From the NCBI GenBank assembly GCA_012517325.1, contig JAAYVF010000025.1, forward strand, positions 62,001 through 126,000: 64,000 nucleotides of DNA, in the 5' to 3' direction. A program made the translations under genes and the position numbers. The notes beneath the pieces are model-generated. The model made no database searches. It was given only the letters and a program-made list of their open reading frames with translations, and was not told where the DNA came from. The stretch is from Myxococcales bacterium. Its GTDB lineage: Bacteria; Lernaellota; Lernaellaia; Lernaellales; Lernaellaceae. This document shows, piece after piece, positions 1 through 8,618 of the stretch. The first letter of the stretch is position 1, and every line of letters starts with the position of its first letter.

Positions 1-672
1 CGTGCCGGTGCAACTGACGCCCGCGTGCGGATTGGCGTAGGTGCCGCAGCCGATCAACGGCACGTCGCCCACGCGGCCCGGCAGGTCGACCATCAGGCCG
101 CCGGTGCTGGTGCCGGCCGCTAAAAAGCCGTTATCGTCCATCGCCACGCACCCGACGGTGCCGAGGGTTTCCTCGGTTTTTACCTGCTGCCGCAGCGATT
201 TGATCAGATCGAGCCGGTTTTCGCGCAGGAAGCGTTTGCGCAGTTGCAGCCACAGCTCCAATTTTTCCATGGTGCGCGGATCGTAGGATTCGAAACCCTC
301 GGAGCGCGCGAATTCGGTGGCGAGGTCGCCCTCCAACACCGAATGCACCGACAGCTCCATCAGTTTGCGGGCCACCTGGATCGGGTTTTTCACGTCGTGG
401 ATGCCGATCACCGAACCGACGTTGAGGTGTTGGTCCATGATCGACGCGTCCATCCGGACCATGCCGTCGAGCTGCACGTAGCTGCCCGTGCCGGCGTTGA
501 GCAGCGGATCGTCCTCCAGCAGCGAAATCGCCGCCTCGACGGCTTCGACCGCCGGGCGGCCCGCCCGCAGCAGGATCATTCCGACTTCGGCGGCCTTCCG
601 AACCACCGAATTTTTTTCATCGTAGCGGGGCCCTTTCTGACCGGCGCCGCCGTGGCACACAATGCGCAACAT
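1..672 (-). CDS. Isoaspartyl peptidase / type III L-asparaginase (partial, C-terminus off the left edge)
   Basis: The reading frame starts at the ATG at 672 and is still open at base 1, giving 224 residues. It opens with CHGGAG, carries NAGTGS near residue 60 and GTVGCVAMD at residues 171-179, where Thr172 is the expected N-terminal nucleophile released by autocleavage. This is the Ntn-hydrolase asparaginase-2 pattern: the enzyme hydrolyses isoaspartyl dipeptides and/or asparagine. GTSTGG follows at about residue 187. No signal peptide is visible, so it is probably cytoplasmic. It lies 17 bases downstream of the end of the next minus-strand gene and may share its transcript. The family is clear; substrate preference cannot be told. 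Confidence 0.9.
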   Translation of the reverse strand, partial: MLRIVCHGGAGQKGPRYDEKNSVVRKAAEVGMILLRAGRPAVEAVEAAISLLEDDPLLNAGTGSYVQLDGMVRMDASIMDQHLNVGSVIGIHDVKNPIQVARKLMELSVHSVLEGDLATEFARSEGFESYDPRTMEKLELWLQLRKRFLRENRLDLIKSLRQQVKTEETLGTVGCVAMDDNGFLAAGTSTGGLMVDLPGRVGDVPLIGCGTYANPHAGVSCTGT

Positions 673-689
673 GACCGACTTCTGCCTCC

Positions 690-1532
690 TTATTCGAAAA
701 CCGTCTGCAAATCGATTTCAAAAACCTGCTGATGTTCCTCGACGACGACCGTATGCCGAATCTGGTATTCACCGTAGCGCACCACCAGCTCATGCTCGCC
801 CGGCGACAGAAAAAGCGTCGCGCCCTCGTCGCCGGAGGTCATGACGCTCTGGTCCGGAAAGTCGACCGGCGACACTTCCGCGCCCGCCAGGGCGACCGGT
901 CCGACCCGGACGATGACGCGCACTTGCGATTCGTCGAGCGATTGGCGCTCGCGCGACGCCAACCGTCGGCTGATCTCGATTGCCGATTCGGTGATCGGAC
1001 CGACGTAAAAAGGCGCGGCGGTCTGGCGGGGCGCTGGAACGCTTTCGGGCGCCTCGCGGGGCAGCCCCGTCTCGCTGCTCGCGACCTGCAGTTCCAGGCG
1101 GATAAACCGGCCGATGTGGACTTGCCGGCTTGCTTCGCCGTCCTCGCTGAACGCCTTGAACGGCGCGGCCAGGTCGTCGAGCAGGCTTTCGAACTCGGCC
1201 TCGGTGACTCCCCTGGCCAGGCGCAACGACCGCAAATTGTGGTTGAGCAGGATGAACAGAAACGCGCCGACCGCCAATTGGTCCTGATTGGCCGGGGTCA
1301 GCGGCCGGCCGTTGGCCATTAAGATCCCGTGCAATTCGGCGAATTCGAGCGTGCCGCGCGCGCCGAACATCTCGGGCAACAGGTCGTACAACAGGCGCGT
1401 GTTCTTCGCGACCAGCCGGTTGCTGCGCGAATAGCGGGCCAGGTGGGCCAACACGCCGACCCACTGCTCGATGAATTGGACGATCCGGTTTTCCGACACC
1501 GGCTCGTCGGTTGTCCGCGCTTGATCGCTCAC
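690..1532 (-). CDS. Conserved hypothetical protein, 280 aa, two-part architecture
   Basis: The frame continues upstream, but that part is antisense to the ModE-like gene. I therefore place the start at the GTG at 1532, which has GGAAG about 9 bases before it. The N-terminal half is helical, with a Y-N-R-NTRLLYDLLP-like stretch and a LHGILMANGRPL-like hairpin. This resembles the N-terminal region seen before HEAT-type repeats in some deltaproteobacterial proteins (family resemblance from memory). The C-terminal third is beta-rich (GEHELVVRYGEYQIRHTVVV), like PEGA-type surface-exposed modules. There is no signal peptide. It is probably transcribed ahead of the asparaginase gene, and its function is unknown. 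Confidence 0.7.
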   Translation of the reverse strand: MSDQARTTDEPVSENRIVQFIEQWVGVLAHLARYSRSNRLVAKNTRLLYDLLPEMFGARGTLEFAELHGILMANGRPLTPANQDQLAVGAFLFILLNHNLRSLRLARGVTEAEFESLLDDLAAPFKAFSEDGEASRQVHIGRFIRLELQVASSETGLPREAPESVPAPRQTAAPFYVGPITESAIEISRRLASRERQSLDESQVRVIVRVGPVALAGAEVSPVDFPDQSVMTSGDEGATLFLSPGEHELVVRYGEYQIRHTVVVEEHQQVFEIDLQTVFE

Positions 1533-1649
1533 CCGTCGCTTCCTTCTTTTGCCGTCGCGCCCGCCCCGGGCGTGACACGATTCGCCAGCCGATCTTAGTG
1601 AGCGCGTTCGGAAACTGTCAACGACGAATCCGGCCGCCCCGCCGCCGGG

Positions 1650-1679
1650 TTGTTCGCGCGCCGTCCGACTCGGTATAGT
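1650..1679 (+). promoter_or_regulatory. Candidate sigma70-type promoter for the ModE-like gene
   Basis: TTGTTC (1650-1655) is followed after 18 bases by TATAGT (1674-1679), which puts a start of transcription near 1686. The downstream gene begins at 1713 behind GGGGGA. The interval 1533-1712 is the divergent control region between the 280-aa protein gene and the ModE-like/polA side. Confidence 0.45.
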
Positions 1680-1712
1680 AAGCCTCGGGATGTCGACTAC
1701 CGGGGGATGACG

Positions 1713-2069
1713 ATGACCGAAAAGAATTTTCATTTGCGGATCAAGATCTGGCTCGAGGATGAAAAAGGAGCCATCGTCTTCGGCCGCGGGCGGATGCGCC
1801 TGCTCGAGATGATCGAAAGCACCGGTTCGCTGCTGCGCGCCGCCGAGGAAATGAAAATGAGTTATCGCAGCGCCTGGGGTCGCCTGAAAAGCACCGAACA
1901 ACTCCTCGGCCATCCGGTGATCGAACAGCTTCCCGGCCAGGGCCGGCGCGGCGGTTCGCGCCTGACGCCGCTGGGAAAGAGCCTGCTGGACAAATATCGG
2001 CGCCTGTCGGCGGAACTGGAGCGCGCCGGCCGCCAGGTTTTCGACGAGGTTTCCCTCGTCGAGGATTGA
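1713..2069 (+). CDS. ModE N-terminal-type winged-helix transcriptional regulator (single domain)
   Basis: This 118-aa protein is entirely a ModE-like DNA-binding domain: LRIKIWLEDEKG, then IESTGSLLRAAEEMKMSYRSAW as the helix-turn-helix, then RGGSRLTPLGK. In classical ModE this domain is followed by two molybdate-binding Mop/TOBE modules, which are absent here, so any ligand sensing must lie elsewhere. The ATG at 1713 is chosen because GGGGGA lies 6 bases upstream; an in-frame ATG at 1707 has worse spacing. It ends 26 bases before polA. No molybdenum transport or molybdoenzyme gene is present in the window, so its target is unknown. Confidence 0.85.
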   Translation: MTEKNFHLRIKIWLEDEKGAIVFGRGRMRLLEMIESTGSLLRAAEEMKMSYRSAWGRLKSTEQLLGHPVIEQLPGQGRRGGSRLTPLGKSLLDKYRRLSAELERAGRQVFDEVSLVED

Positions 2070-2095
2070 CGCCGCGGGCCGCGTGATGAAGGACC

Positions 2096-4780
2096 ATGAA
2101 TCAACCACTCAAGCAATTGTTGCTGATTGACGGCAGCGGCTACATTTTCCGCGCCTTTTTCGCCATCCGCTCGCTGACGACCTCGACGGGGCTGCCGACC
2201 AACGCGGTCTACGGCGTGGCGACGATGCTCGACAAAACCTTGCGCGAGTTGCAGCCCGCGGACGTCGCGGTCTGTTTCGACACCAAGGCCAAAACCTTCC
2301 GCCACGAGCTGTTTCCGGATTACAAGGCCAACCGGCCGGAACCGCCCGCCGCCCTGGTGCCGCAATTCGCGCTGATTCACGAACTGGTGCGCCTGCGCGG
2401 GCTGCCGATGCTGACCCTCGACGGCTGGGAGGCCGACGATCTGATCGGCACCCTGGCGCGGCAGGCCGCGGCCGCGGATTTCGCGGTGACGATCGTCAGC
2501 GGCGACAAGGATCTGATGCAATTGGTGACGGACCGCGTCCGCATCTACGATCCGATGAAGGACAAGTGGTTCGGCCCGGCGGAGGTGCGGGAACGGTTCG
2601 GCGTGCCGCCCGAGCGGGTGATCGACGTGCTGGGCCTGGCCGGCGACTCGTCCGACAACATTCCGGGCGTGCCGGGGGTCGGCGAGAAAACCGCGATCAA
2701 GCTCATGGCCGAGTACGGCGATCTGGAAGCCGTCCTGGCGGCGGCCGGCGGCATCAAGGGCAAATTGGGCGAAAAGCTCGCCCTGTTCGCCGCGCAGGCG
2801 CGCCTGTCCCGCGAATTGGCCACGATCCGCACCGACGCGCCGCTGCCGGTCGACGCCGAGCACCTGACGCCCGGCGAGCCCGATATCGCCGGGCTGCGCG
2901 CGCTGTACGAAAAACTGGAATTCCATTCGCAGCTCGCCGCCCTGCCCCAGGCCGCGACCGCGACGATCGACCGCGACCGTTACCGGACGGTGCTTACCGA
3001 AAACGACTTGCGCGAACTGGTGAAAAAGCTGGCCGCCGCGCCCGGCTTCGCTTTCGACACCGAAACCAACTCGCTTTCGCCCACGGCCGCCGACCTGGTG
3101 GGCCTCAGTTTCTGTTGCGACGAAGCCGAGGCCTTTTACGTGCCCGTCGGCCATCGGTACCTGGGCATGCCGGCGCAACTGCCGCGCGAACGCGTGCTGG
3201 AAGCCTTGCGGCCGCTCCTGACCGACCCGGCCAAACCCAAATGGGGGCAGAACGCCAAGTACGACCTGCTCGTGCTGGAAAACTACGGCCTGCGCGTCGC
3301 CGGCCTGGCCGGCGACACCATGATCGCCGATTACCTGCTGGCGCCGGGGCGCGGCGGTCATTCGCTCGATGCGCTCGCCCAGCGCTGGCTCGGCCACACC
3401 ACGATCAAGTTCGGCGACGTGACCGGCTCGGGCCGGCAGCGCCGCACGTTCGACGAGGTGGATCTGGACAACGCCACGCGTTACGCGGCCGAGGACGCCC
3501 ACGTCACCTGGCTGCTGCACGAGCGGATCGAGAACGAACTGCGCCGGGACGAGCCGGTCTGGAAGCTGTACCGCGAAATGGAGCTGCCGCTGATCGACGT
3601 GCTGGCGGCGATGGAACGGGCCGGTGTGGCGATCGACGTACCGTACTTCGCCGCGCTGGCGGTGGAGATGGACGAACGGATTCAGCGGGTGGCGGAAAAA
3701 ATCCAGGCCGCCGCGGGCGAAGCCTTCAACCTCAACAGCCCGGCCCAGATCGGGCAGGTGCTGTTCGAACGGCTGGGCATCAAGGGCACGAAAAAAACCA
3801 AAACCGGCTATTCCACCGACGCCCAGGTGCTGGAAAAACTGGCCGAGGAAGGCCACGAGGTGCCGCGCCTGCTGCTTGAATACCGTGGCCTGGCGAAGCT
3901 GAAAGGGACCTACGTCGACGCGCTGCCGAAGCTGATCAATCCCCGCACCGGCCGCATCCACACCAGTTTCAACCAGACCATCGCCGCCACCGGCCGCCTG
4001 TCGTCGAGCGATCCGAACCTGCAAAACATCCCGATCCGCGGCGAGGACGGCCGCCGCATCCGCCAGGGCTTCGTGCCGGCGCCCGGCAAGCGGTTTTTGG
4101 CCGCCGACTACAGCCAGATCGAATTGCGCCTCGCGGCGCACCTGTCGGGCGACGAGCTGATGATCGCCGCGTTCCGCGCCGGCGAGGACGTGCACACGCG
4201 CACCGCCGCCGAGATCATGGGCGTGTTTCCCGCCCTGGTGACGCCGGAAATGCGGTCGGCGGCCAAGACCGTCAACTTCGGCGTGCTGTACGGGATGAGC
4301 GCCTTCCGCCTGGGGCGCGACCTTGGCATCGGCACGAAAAAGGCGCAGGAGTTCATCGACCACTACTTCGCCCGCTATCCCAAGCTGAAGGGCTGGCTCG
4401 AGGCGACCGTGCGCGAGGCGCACGAAAAAGGCGGCGTCCGCACGCTCTTCGGCCGCTGGCGCCCGCTGCCCGAGCTCGACAGCCCCGACGCGAACGTCCG
4501 CGCCGGCGCCGAACGCGCGGCCATCAACACGCCCGTGCAGGGCGCGGCCGCCGACCTGATCAAGCTGGCCATGTTGCGCCTGCACGAACGGATCCGCGCC
4601 GAAAAGCTGCCGCTGTCGATGATCCTGCAGGTGCACGACGAACTCGTGTTCGAGGTCGATCCCGAGGCGCAGGACCGGTGCCGGGAAGTGATCCGCCGCG
4701 AAATGGAAAACGTGCTGTCGCTGTCGGTGCCGCTCGTGGTCGAAATCAACGGCGGCGACAACTGGCGGGAGGCCCACTAG
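2096..4780 (+). CDS. polA: DNA polymerase I
   Basis: At 894 aa this has the full three-domain family A layout. The 5'-nuclease domain (about 1-290) opens with LLIDGSGYIFRAFFA and holds SGDKDLMQLV and GLAGDSSDNIPGVPGVGEKTA. The 3'-5' exonuclease (about 300-490) keeps its acidic motifs: FDTETNS near 320, NAKYDLL and YAAEDAHVT, so proofreading should be active. The polymerase domain has motif A DYSQIELR (about 671), motif B RSAAKTVNFGVLYG (about 720) and motif C VHDELVFEV (about 846). It acts in Okazaki-fragment processing and excision repair. A GAAGGA ribosome site precedes the ATG, and the stop abuts the next gene. Confidence 0.97.
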   Translation: MNQPLKQLLLIDGSGYIFRAFFAIRSLTTSTGLPTNAVYGVATMLDKTLRELQPADVAVCFDTKAKTFRHELFPDYKANRPEPPAALVPQFALIHELVRLRGLPMLTLDGWEADDLIGTLARQAAAADFAVTIVSGDKDLMQLVTDRVRIYDPMKDKWFGPAEVRERFGVPPERVIDVLGLAGDSSDNIPGVPGVGEKTAIKLMAEYGDLEAVLAAAGGIKGKLGEKLALFAAQARLSRELATIRTDAPLPVDAEHLTPGEPDIAGLRALYEKLEFHSQLAALPQAATATIDRDRYRTVLTENDLRELVKKLAAAPGFAFDTETNSLSPTAADLVGLSFCCDEAEAFYVPVGHRYLGMPAQLPRERVLEALRPLLTDPAKPKWGQNAKYDLLVLENYGLRVAGLAGDTMIADYLLAPGRGGHSLDALAQRWLGHTTIKFGDVTGSGRQRRTFDEVDLDNATRYAAEDAHVTWLLHERIENELRRDEPVWKLYREMELPLIDVLAAMERAGVAIDVPYFAALAVEMDERIQRVAEKIQAAAGEAFNLNSPAQIGQVLFERLGIKGTKKTKTGYSTDAQVLEKLAEEGHEVPRLLLEYRGLAKLKGTYVDALPKLINPRTGRIHTSFNQTIAATGRLSSSDPNLQNIPIRGEDGRRIRQGFVPAPGKRFLAADYSQIELRLAAHLSGDELMIAAFRAGEDVHTRTAAEIMGVFPALVTPEMRSAAKTVNFGVLYGMSAFRLGRDLGIGTKKAQEFIDHYFARYPKLKGWLEATVREAHEKGGVRTLFGRWRPLPELDSPDANVRAGAERAAINTPVQGAAADLIKLAMLRLHERIRAEKLPLSMILQVHDELVFEVDPEAQDRCREVIRREMENVLSLSVPLVVEINGGDNWREAH

Positions 4781-5746
4781 ATGCGTCCGACCTACCGCGG
4801 TTTCCCCGTTTTCAAATTGGCGCTGCTCGTTCTGGGCCTGCTCGCGGTGCTGTTCGTGCGCGCCTATCTGAAAGAAAAAGTGCGGGAGTACGATGCCGCC
4901 CCGCCGGCGGCGGTCGCGCCGGCGGCCGCGCCCGCGGCGACGCCCGCCGACGACCCGATCGTCGCTCCGCCCGCCGAGGATCAACCGGAGGACGCGACGC
5001 CGGACCGCCCGCCGGTGCGGTTTCCGGAGCCGGCCGACGAAATGCAAAAGCAGTTCATGGACCGCCTGCGCAACACGGTTTCGTTCGTCTTCGACGGCGA
5101 CACGGTGATGACCGCCGACGGCCGCCGGATCCGCTATCTCGGCGTCAACGCCCCGGAGAAAAACGAACCGTATTTCCAGGAAGCCACCGACCTGAACCGC
5201 CGGCTGGTCGAGATGAAATCCGTCCAGTTCACGCCCTGCGCGAAACGGCCGCGGGACAAGTACGACCGCGAGCTGGCCGCCGCTTTTGTCGAGGGCGCCG
5301 CGGTCGAGGAGCAGCTCTTGACCGCCGGATTGGCCGCGCCGTTCGACGACCCGCAATGCGTGCCCGATTGCCGGAAGAACTGGAACCTGTTCCTCGACGC
5401 CTACCGTAAAAAACGCGGGATGTTCCGCGACGCCCCCGACGAGCCGACGCCGGCGGTGATTGCCGACCGCCTGATCGGCCAATACGGCCTGGTCGTCGGG
5501 GTCGTCGACAACGTGCGCGAAACCTCGGCCGCCTATCACCTGAACTTCGGTTCCGACTGGACGACCGACTTCACCGTCACGATCGGCCGCGAGTTTCTGG
5601 AACCGTTCTTGCGCGATAAATTGGCGCCGCACAACCTGACCGGCCTGGAATTGACGGTGTTCGGCAAGGTCGTCGCTTCCTACGGGCCGCACATCTTCGC
5701 CGACTGCCCGGCGCAAATCGTTCACGTGGCCGCGCCGCGGCGATAA
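4781..5746 (+). CDS. Membrane-anchored staphylococcal nuclease-like (TNase) protein
   Basis: This 321-aa protein begins on the base after the polA stop, so it is probably translationally coupled. Residues about 8-26 form a single N-terminal membrane segment followed by an Ala/Pro-rich spacer (about 40-85). The SNase fold then starts at FVFDGDTVMTADGRRIRYLGVNAPE, with the conserved Asp and Arg of the family, and continues to KYDRELAAAFVEG and the closing KRGMFRD. About 100 further residues follow the nuclease domain and look beta-rich (an OB-like extension is a guess). It would act outside the cytoplasm on DNA or RNA. The pairing with polA is not functionally obvious. Confidence 0.85.
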   Translation: MRPTYRGFPVFKLALLVLGLLAVLFVRAYLKEKVREYDAAPPAAVAPAAAPAATPADDPIVAPPAEDQPEDATPDRPPVRFPEPADEMQKQFMDRLRNTVSFVFDGDTVMTADGRRIRYLGVNAPEKNEPYFQEATDLNRRLVEMKSVQFTPCAKRPRDKYDRELAAAFVEGAAVEEQLLTAGLAAPFDDPQCVPDCRKNWNLFLDAYRKKRGMFRDAPDEPTPAVIADRLIGQYGLVVGVVDNVRETSAAYHLNFGSDWTTDFTVTIGREFLEPFLRDKLAPHNLTGLELTVFGKVVASYGPHIFADCPAQIVHVAAPRR

Positions 5747-5755
5747 AGGAGGCTG

Positions 5756-6385
5756 GTGATCGATCGCCGGTTTCTGCTTCTCCTCATTCTGCTGGCGCTG
5801 GCCGGCGGCTGCGCCACCAAAGCCACCGACTATTACCCGCTCGCCGTCGGCAACGCCTGGACCTACGACATCGCCGAGGAAGGCGGCGGCCGGCGGCAGA
5901 CGACCGAAATCGTCTATCGGCGCCAATACAACAAATACTATTTCAATAACGGCGAAATTCTGCTGATCGCCGGCGATCGATCGCTGGTCAACGCGAAAGG
6001 CGTCACCGTTCTGGAAAATATCCTGCGCCCGGGTTACCAATGGTTCGACAACGAAATGGAATTCCGGGTCGCCGCGGTCGACCGGCCGCTCGATGTGCCG
6101 GCGGGGCGTTTCAACCGGACCGTGGAGGTGACCTGGACGTCGAAATTTCCGGGCGATCGGCCGATCGATTCCAAAACGCCGCCGACCCTGAATCCCGGTC
6201 CGAATCCGCGGATCTTCATTTACCGCACCACTTACGCCCGCGGCATCGGCAAGGTGCGGGAAGAACTGACGACCATTCAACCCGACGGAACCCGGACGCT
6301 CGAGTTCGTCGCGGTTTTGACCGGCTACAGAATCCGCGACGGCAAGGCTTTCCGGACCGGCGGCCTGCCGCCACCCTCCAAATAA
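5756..6385 (+). CDS. Lipoprotein of unknown function, 209 aa
   Basis: The start is the GTG at 5756, fixed by a very strong AAAGGAGG site 5 bases upstream. A short basic N-terminus and hydrophobic run lead to the lipobox LAGGC with Cys19. The mature protein begins TDYYPLAVGNAWTYDI, a pattern common in uncharacterised secreted proteins of deltaproteobacteria, and is otherwise beta-rich with no catalytic motif I recognise. It is last in the polA-nuclease-lipoprotein series. A plausible intrinsic terminator lies about 130 bases downstream. Confidence 0.75.
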   Translation: MIDRRFLLLLILLALAGGCATKATDYYPLAVGNAWTYDIAEEGGGRRQTTEIVYRRQYNKYYFNNGEILLIAGDRSLVNAKGVTVLENILRPGYQWFDNEMEFRVAAVDRPLDVPAGRFNRTVEVTWTSKFPGDRPIDSKTPPTLNPGPNPRIFIYRTTYARGIGKVREELTTIQPDGTRTLEFVAVLTGYRIRDGKAFRTGGLPPPSK

Positions 6386-6471
6386 AATAATGCCGGCGTT
6401 TGCGTTTCCCGTTTTTTCGACGCTAACATGTTGTTATTGAATGTTGATTCAATAGAAAATCGTTTTTTCGC

Positions 6472-6500
6472 TTGACTACGCTCCGGAAGAGTTTTATTCT
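6472..6500 (+). promoter_or_regulatory. Strong candidate sigma70-type promoter
   Basis: TTGACT (6472-6477), a 17-base spacer and TATTCT (6495-6500) lie in locally AT-rich DNA. Transcription would start near 6507, only a few bases before the hairpin at 6513. Confidence 0.5.
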
Positions 6501-6512
6501 CTTTCTCGAGTG

Positions 6513-6543
6513 GGGGCGCTCTTTAGCGCCCCTTCTGTTTTTT
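6513..6543 (+). terminator. Intrinsic terminator or attenuator
   Basis: An 8-bp stem GGGGCGCT/AGCGCCCC with loop CTTT is followed by TTCTGTTTTTT. It may end the polA-nuclease-lipoprotein transcript. If the promoter just upstream is real, it is instead an attenuator in the leader of the 6707 gene. Confidence 0.65.
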
Positions 6544-6706
6544 ACCGATTTTTCCTGTTAAATCGGTTTACTCCAGGGGATGACTTGGGGAACAACCCGA
6601 TACCGACCAGCCCGAACGGAACTACGGCAAACCGTCGTGGTGCGGTTTGCTATCACGTCGAACCAAAGTCCATTAATCCTTTCAATCACCAAAAAGGAGA
6701 AAGAGG

Positions 6707-8485
6707 ATGAAGAGCAAACTGTATCTGATCCTGTTCGTCCTGCTCCTCGGCCTGGGCATGCTATTGACGGCGTGCGGTGGCGGGGGCGATGACGACGACG
6801 ACAGCGCCGCGATCGACGACGACGACGATTCGGGCGTTGACGACGACGATGACGACAACGATGACAACGACGACAACGATGACAACGACGACAATGACGA
6901 CAACGACGATAACGACGACGCGACGCCGGACAACGAATACGCGCCGGTCACCTGCACCCTGCCCGACCCGGAAACCCTGGGCGAGGGCGTGACCATCGGC
7001 GGCGGCGCCATCTCCACCACCGTGACCGCCTACGTCTTCGACGACGCGACCTGCGCGCCGTTGACCGACGCGACCGTCAACGGCGTGGCGACCGACGCGG
7101 ACGGCAAAGCGGTCGTGACGCCGGACAAGGCGGCGGGCATCGTCACGGCGAGCGCTCCCAATCACTGGTCCTGGTCCTACAAAGCCGACGCGGCCGTGAT
7201 GTATTTCCGCCTGCGCGGTTCGGTGACCGGCTCCTGGTCCGATTCCGCCTCCGGCACCTTCACCGATGGCGGCTCGGATCTGAACGTCGAAAATCCGCAA
7301 GCGGACTACAACATCGGCAACCTGGGCACGTTGCTCAGCACCCCGATCTACATCGGCGGCGTGATCCCCGGCCTGAGCCGCAACACGCTGCTCTCGACCG
7401 ATGTCGATCACCTGATTCCGGAAGCCGAATTCGACCTGACCTACGACTACGAAGGCGCGGAAACGATCGCCCTGCCGGCGAACATTTTCCTGCCGACCCT
7501 GGACGTCAGCTTGAATCTGATCGGCTTGTTGAACGCTTCGGCCAGCGCCAGCAACGAAAATTACGTGGTGCCGGTCAACTCCGATTGGGACGCGAACCCC
7601 CTCGAGGGCTTCGTGGCCAGCGCGACGATCGGCGAAGCCCTGAGCCTCCAGGCCCTGCTGGACCTGATCCCGGTGATCATCGGCGGCGGCGACATCATGG
7701 AAGCGATCCTGGGCTTGATCGAGCCGATCCTGAATGACGCGTTGCAGTTCGAGTATCACGGCGCCAACCCCTCGTGGGACGGCACCGGCGCCCCGGACAT
7801 CGCCGTTTCGGACAACATCGAATCGACCCAGAGCGTCGATCTGCAGTTGAACAACGCCGATGCCGGGTTCGATTACCTGGCCATCCTGATGGGCGAAATC
7901 CCGAACCGGGCCTTCTGGCCGATGGGTATCCGCCTGGTGAGCAGCAACGCGGCTGAATTCCCGGCCGCGCCGGTCGTCGACAGCGATTACGCGCTGCTGG
8001 TCGCCAAGACCAACGCGCTGGACGTGCTGGGCGGCAGCGGTGACCCGGTCACCTTGAACCTCGCGCTGAAATTCGCCGAAGACCTGACCGAATGGGACGG
8101 TGGCGTCCAAGTGGACGACAACACCGATTACCTGCCGGAATTCGCCAACACCACCGAATACACCGCCGGTGGCGTGGTGAACTGGGATCTGGTGAAAAAA
8201 GCCGGTAAGGCCAATCCCGATGCGTACGTGATCGTCGTGGTCCCGGATTCCGGCGAGCCGAGCGCAGCCATCGCCTTCGTGCCGGGCACCGACAGCTCCT
8301 TCGACGCCGCCGGTAACTTCGGTTACACCCCGAGCGACGCCGACGTGGTAGTCATCGCGGGCCTGGATTTGCCGGAAGGCGTGGACATCAACGAGTTCGA
8401 TCCGACCAGCCTGATCGGCTACAACAGCAGCGCGATCAGCCTCTGGACGAACTACGACCTGGCGAGCCTGATTCCGATCAAATAG
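6707..8485 (+). CDS. Lipoprotein with long Asp/Asn linker, 592 aa
   Basis: The ATG has AAAGGAGAAAGAGG before it. Signal peptide with lipobox LLTAC, Cys23. Immediately after the Cys comes GGGG and then an acidic stretch (about residues 28-72) of Asp runs and a repeated Asp-Asp-Asn triplet, written in DNA as near-perfect GAY/AAY triplets. After the linker there is a domain with an Ig-like/carboxypeptidase-regulatory flavour (TVTAYVFDDATCAPLTDATVNG...ATDADGKAVV), then about 450 residues with no motif I recognise. I infer a lipid-anchored surface protein held off the membrane by a charged tether. A strong terminator follows. Confidence 0.8.
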   Translation: MKSKLYLILFVLLLGLGMLLTACGGGGDDDDDSAAIDDDDDSGVDDDDDDNDDNDDNDDNDDNDDNDDNDDATPDNEYAPVTCTLPDPETLGEGVTIGGGAISTTVTAYVFDDATCAPLTDATVNGVATDADGKAVVTPDKAAGIVTASAPNHWSWSYKADAAVMYFRLRGSVTGSWSDSASGTFTDGGSDLNVENPQADYNIGNLGTLLSTPIYIGGVIPGLSRNTLLSTDVDHLIPEAEFDLTYDYEGAETIALPANIFLPTLDVSLNLIGLLNASASASNENYVVPVNSDWDANPLEGFVASATIGEALSLQALLDLIPVIIGGGDIMEAILGLIEPILNDALQFEYHGANPSWDGTGAPDIAVSDNIESTQSVDLQLNNADAGFDYLAILMGEIPNRAFWPMGIRLVSSNAAEFPAAPVVDSDYALLVAKTNALDVLGGSGDPVTLNLALKFAEDLTEWDGGVQVDDNTDYLPEFANTTEYTAGGVVNWDLVKKAGKANPDAYVIVVVPDSGEPSAAIAFVPGTDSSFDAAGNFGYTPSDADVVVIAGLDLPEGVDINEFDPTSLIGYNSSAISLWTNYDLASLIPIK

Positions 8486-8510
8486 GCGTTTGCGCCGGTA
8501 GTGTGCATGA

Positions 8511-8542
8511 CCCGGTTCCCCCCGCGGGGAACCGGGTTTTTT
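8511..8542 (+). terminator. Rho-independent terminator
   Basis: The stem CCCGGTTCCCC pairs with GGGGAACCGGG and is followed by TTTTTT. It ends the transcript of the 592-aa lipoprotein. Confidence 0.9.
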
Positions 8543-8558
8543 AACAACCGGCCGTCCC

Positions 8559-8586
8559 TTGCGCGAATCGCGGATCGCACTATGTT
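8559..8586 (+). promoter_or_regulatory. Candidate promoter for the subtilase gene
   Basis: TTGCGC (8559-8564) and TATGTT (8581-8586) are 16 bases apart. The predicted start near 8593 leaves a short leader to the ATG at 8619. Confidence 0.35.
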
Positions 8587-8618
8587 ATGGGGGTCGGTTC
8601 GGTAGGCGAGAAAAGACG

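Larger units (their letters stand above)
6386..6706 (+). other. 321-base gap with promoter, hairpin terminator and folded leader
   Basis: No gene is seen here. The first half is AT-rich and holds a good promoter (6472-6500) followed at once by a terminator-like hairpin (6513-6543). The second half is the leader of the next lipoprotein gene and contains a stem with arms ACCGATT/AATCGGT around 6544-6567 and an 8-bp stem GCAAACCG/CGGTTTGC at 6627-6650. I could not match it to a known riboswitch. Confidence 0.5.

Noticed and set aside
1862-6280. A 1472-codon open frame on the minus strand across polA and neighbours.
   Set aside because: It is antisense to polA, the nuclease and the lipoprotein, all of which show clear motifs. 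The translation is a His/Arg/Val-rich low-complexity string, as expected from high-GC antisense frames.
6544-6706. A cyclic-di-GMP (GEMM-type) riboswitch, because of GGCAAACC in the leader.
   Set aside because: The rest of the GEMM core (the paired GNRA/receptor stems and the GGGACGCAAAGCC segment) is absent.
6782-6924. The GAY/AAY triplet arrays (also 43190-43311 and 46162-46245) as non-coding microsatellites.
   Set aside because: They stay in frame between a lipobox and a folded domain in three separate genes, so they are coding linkers.
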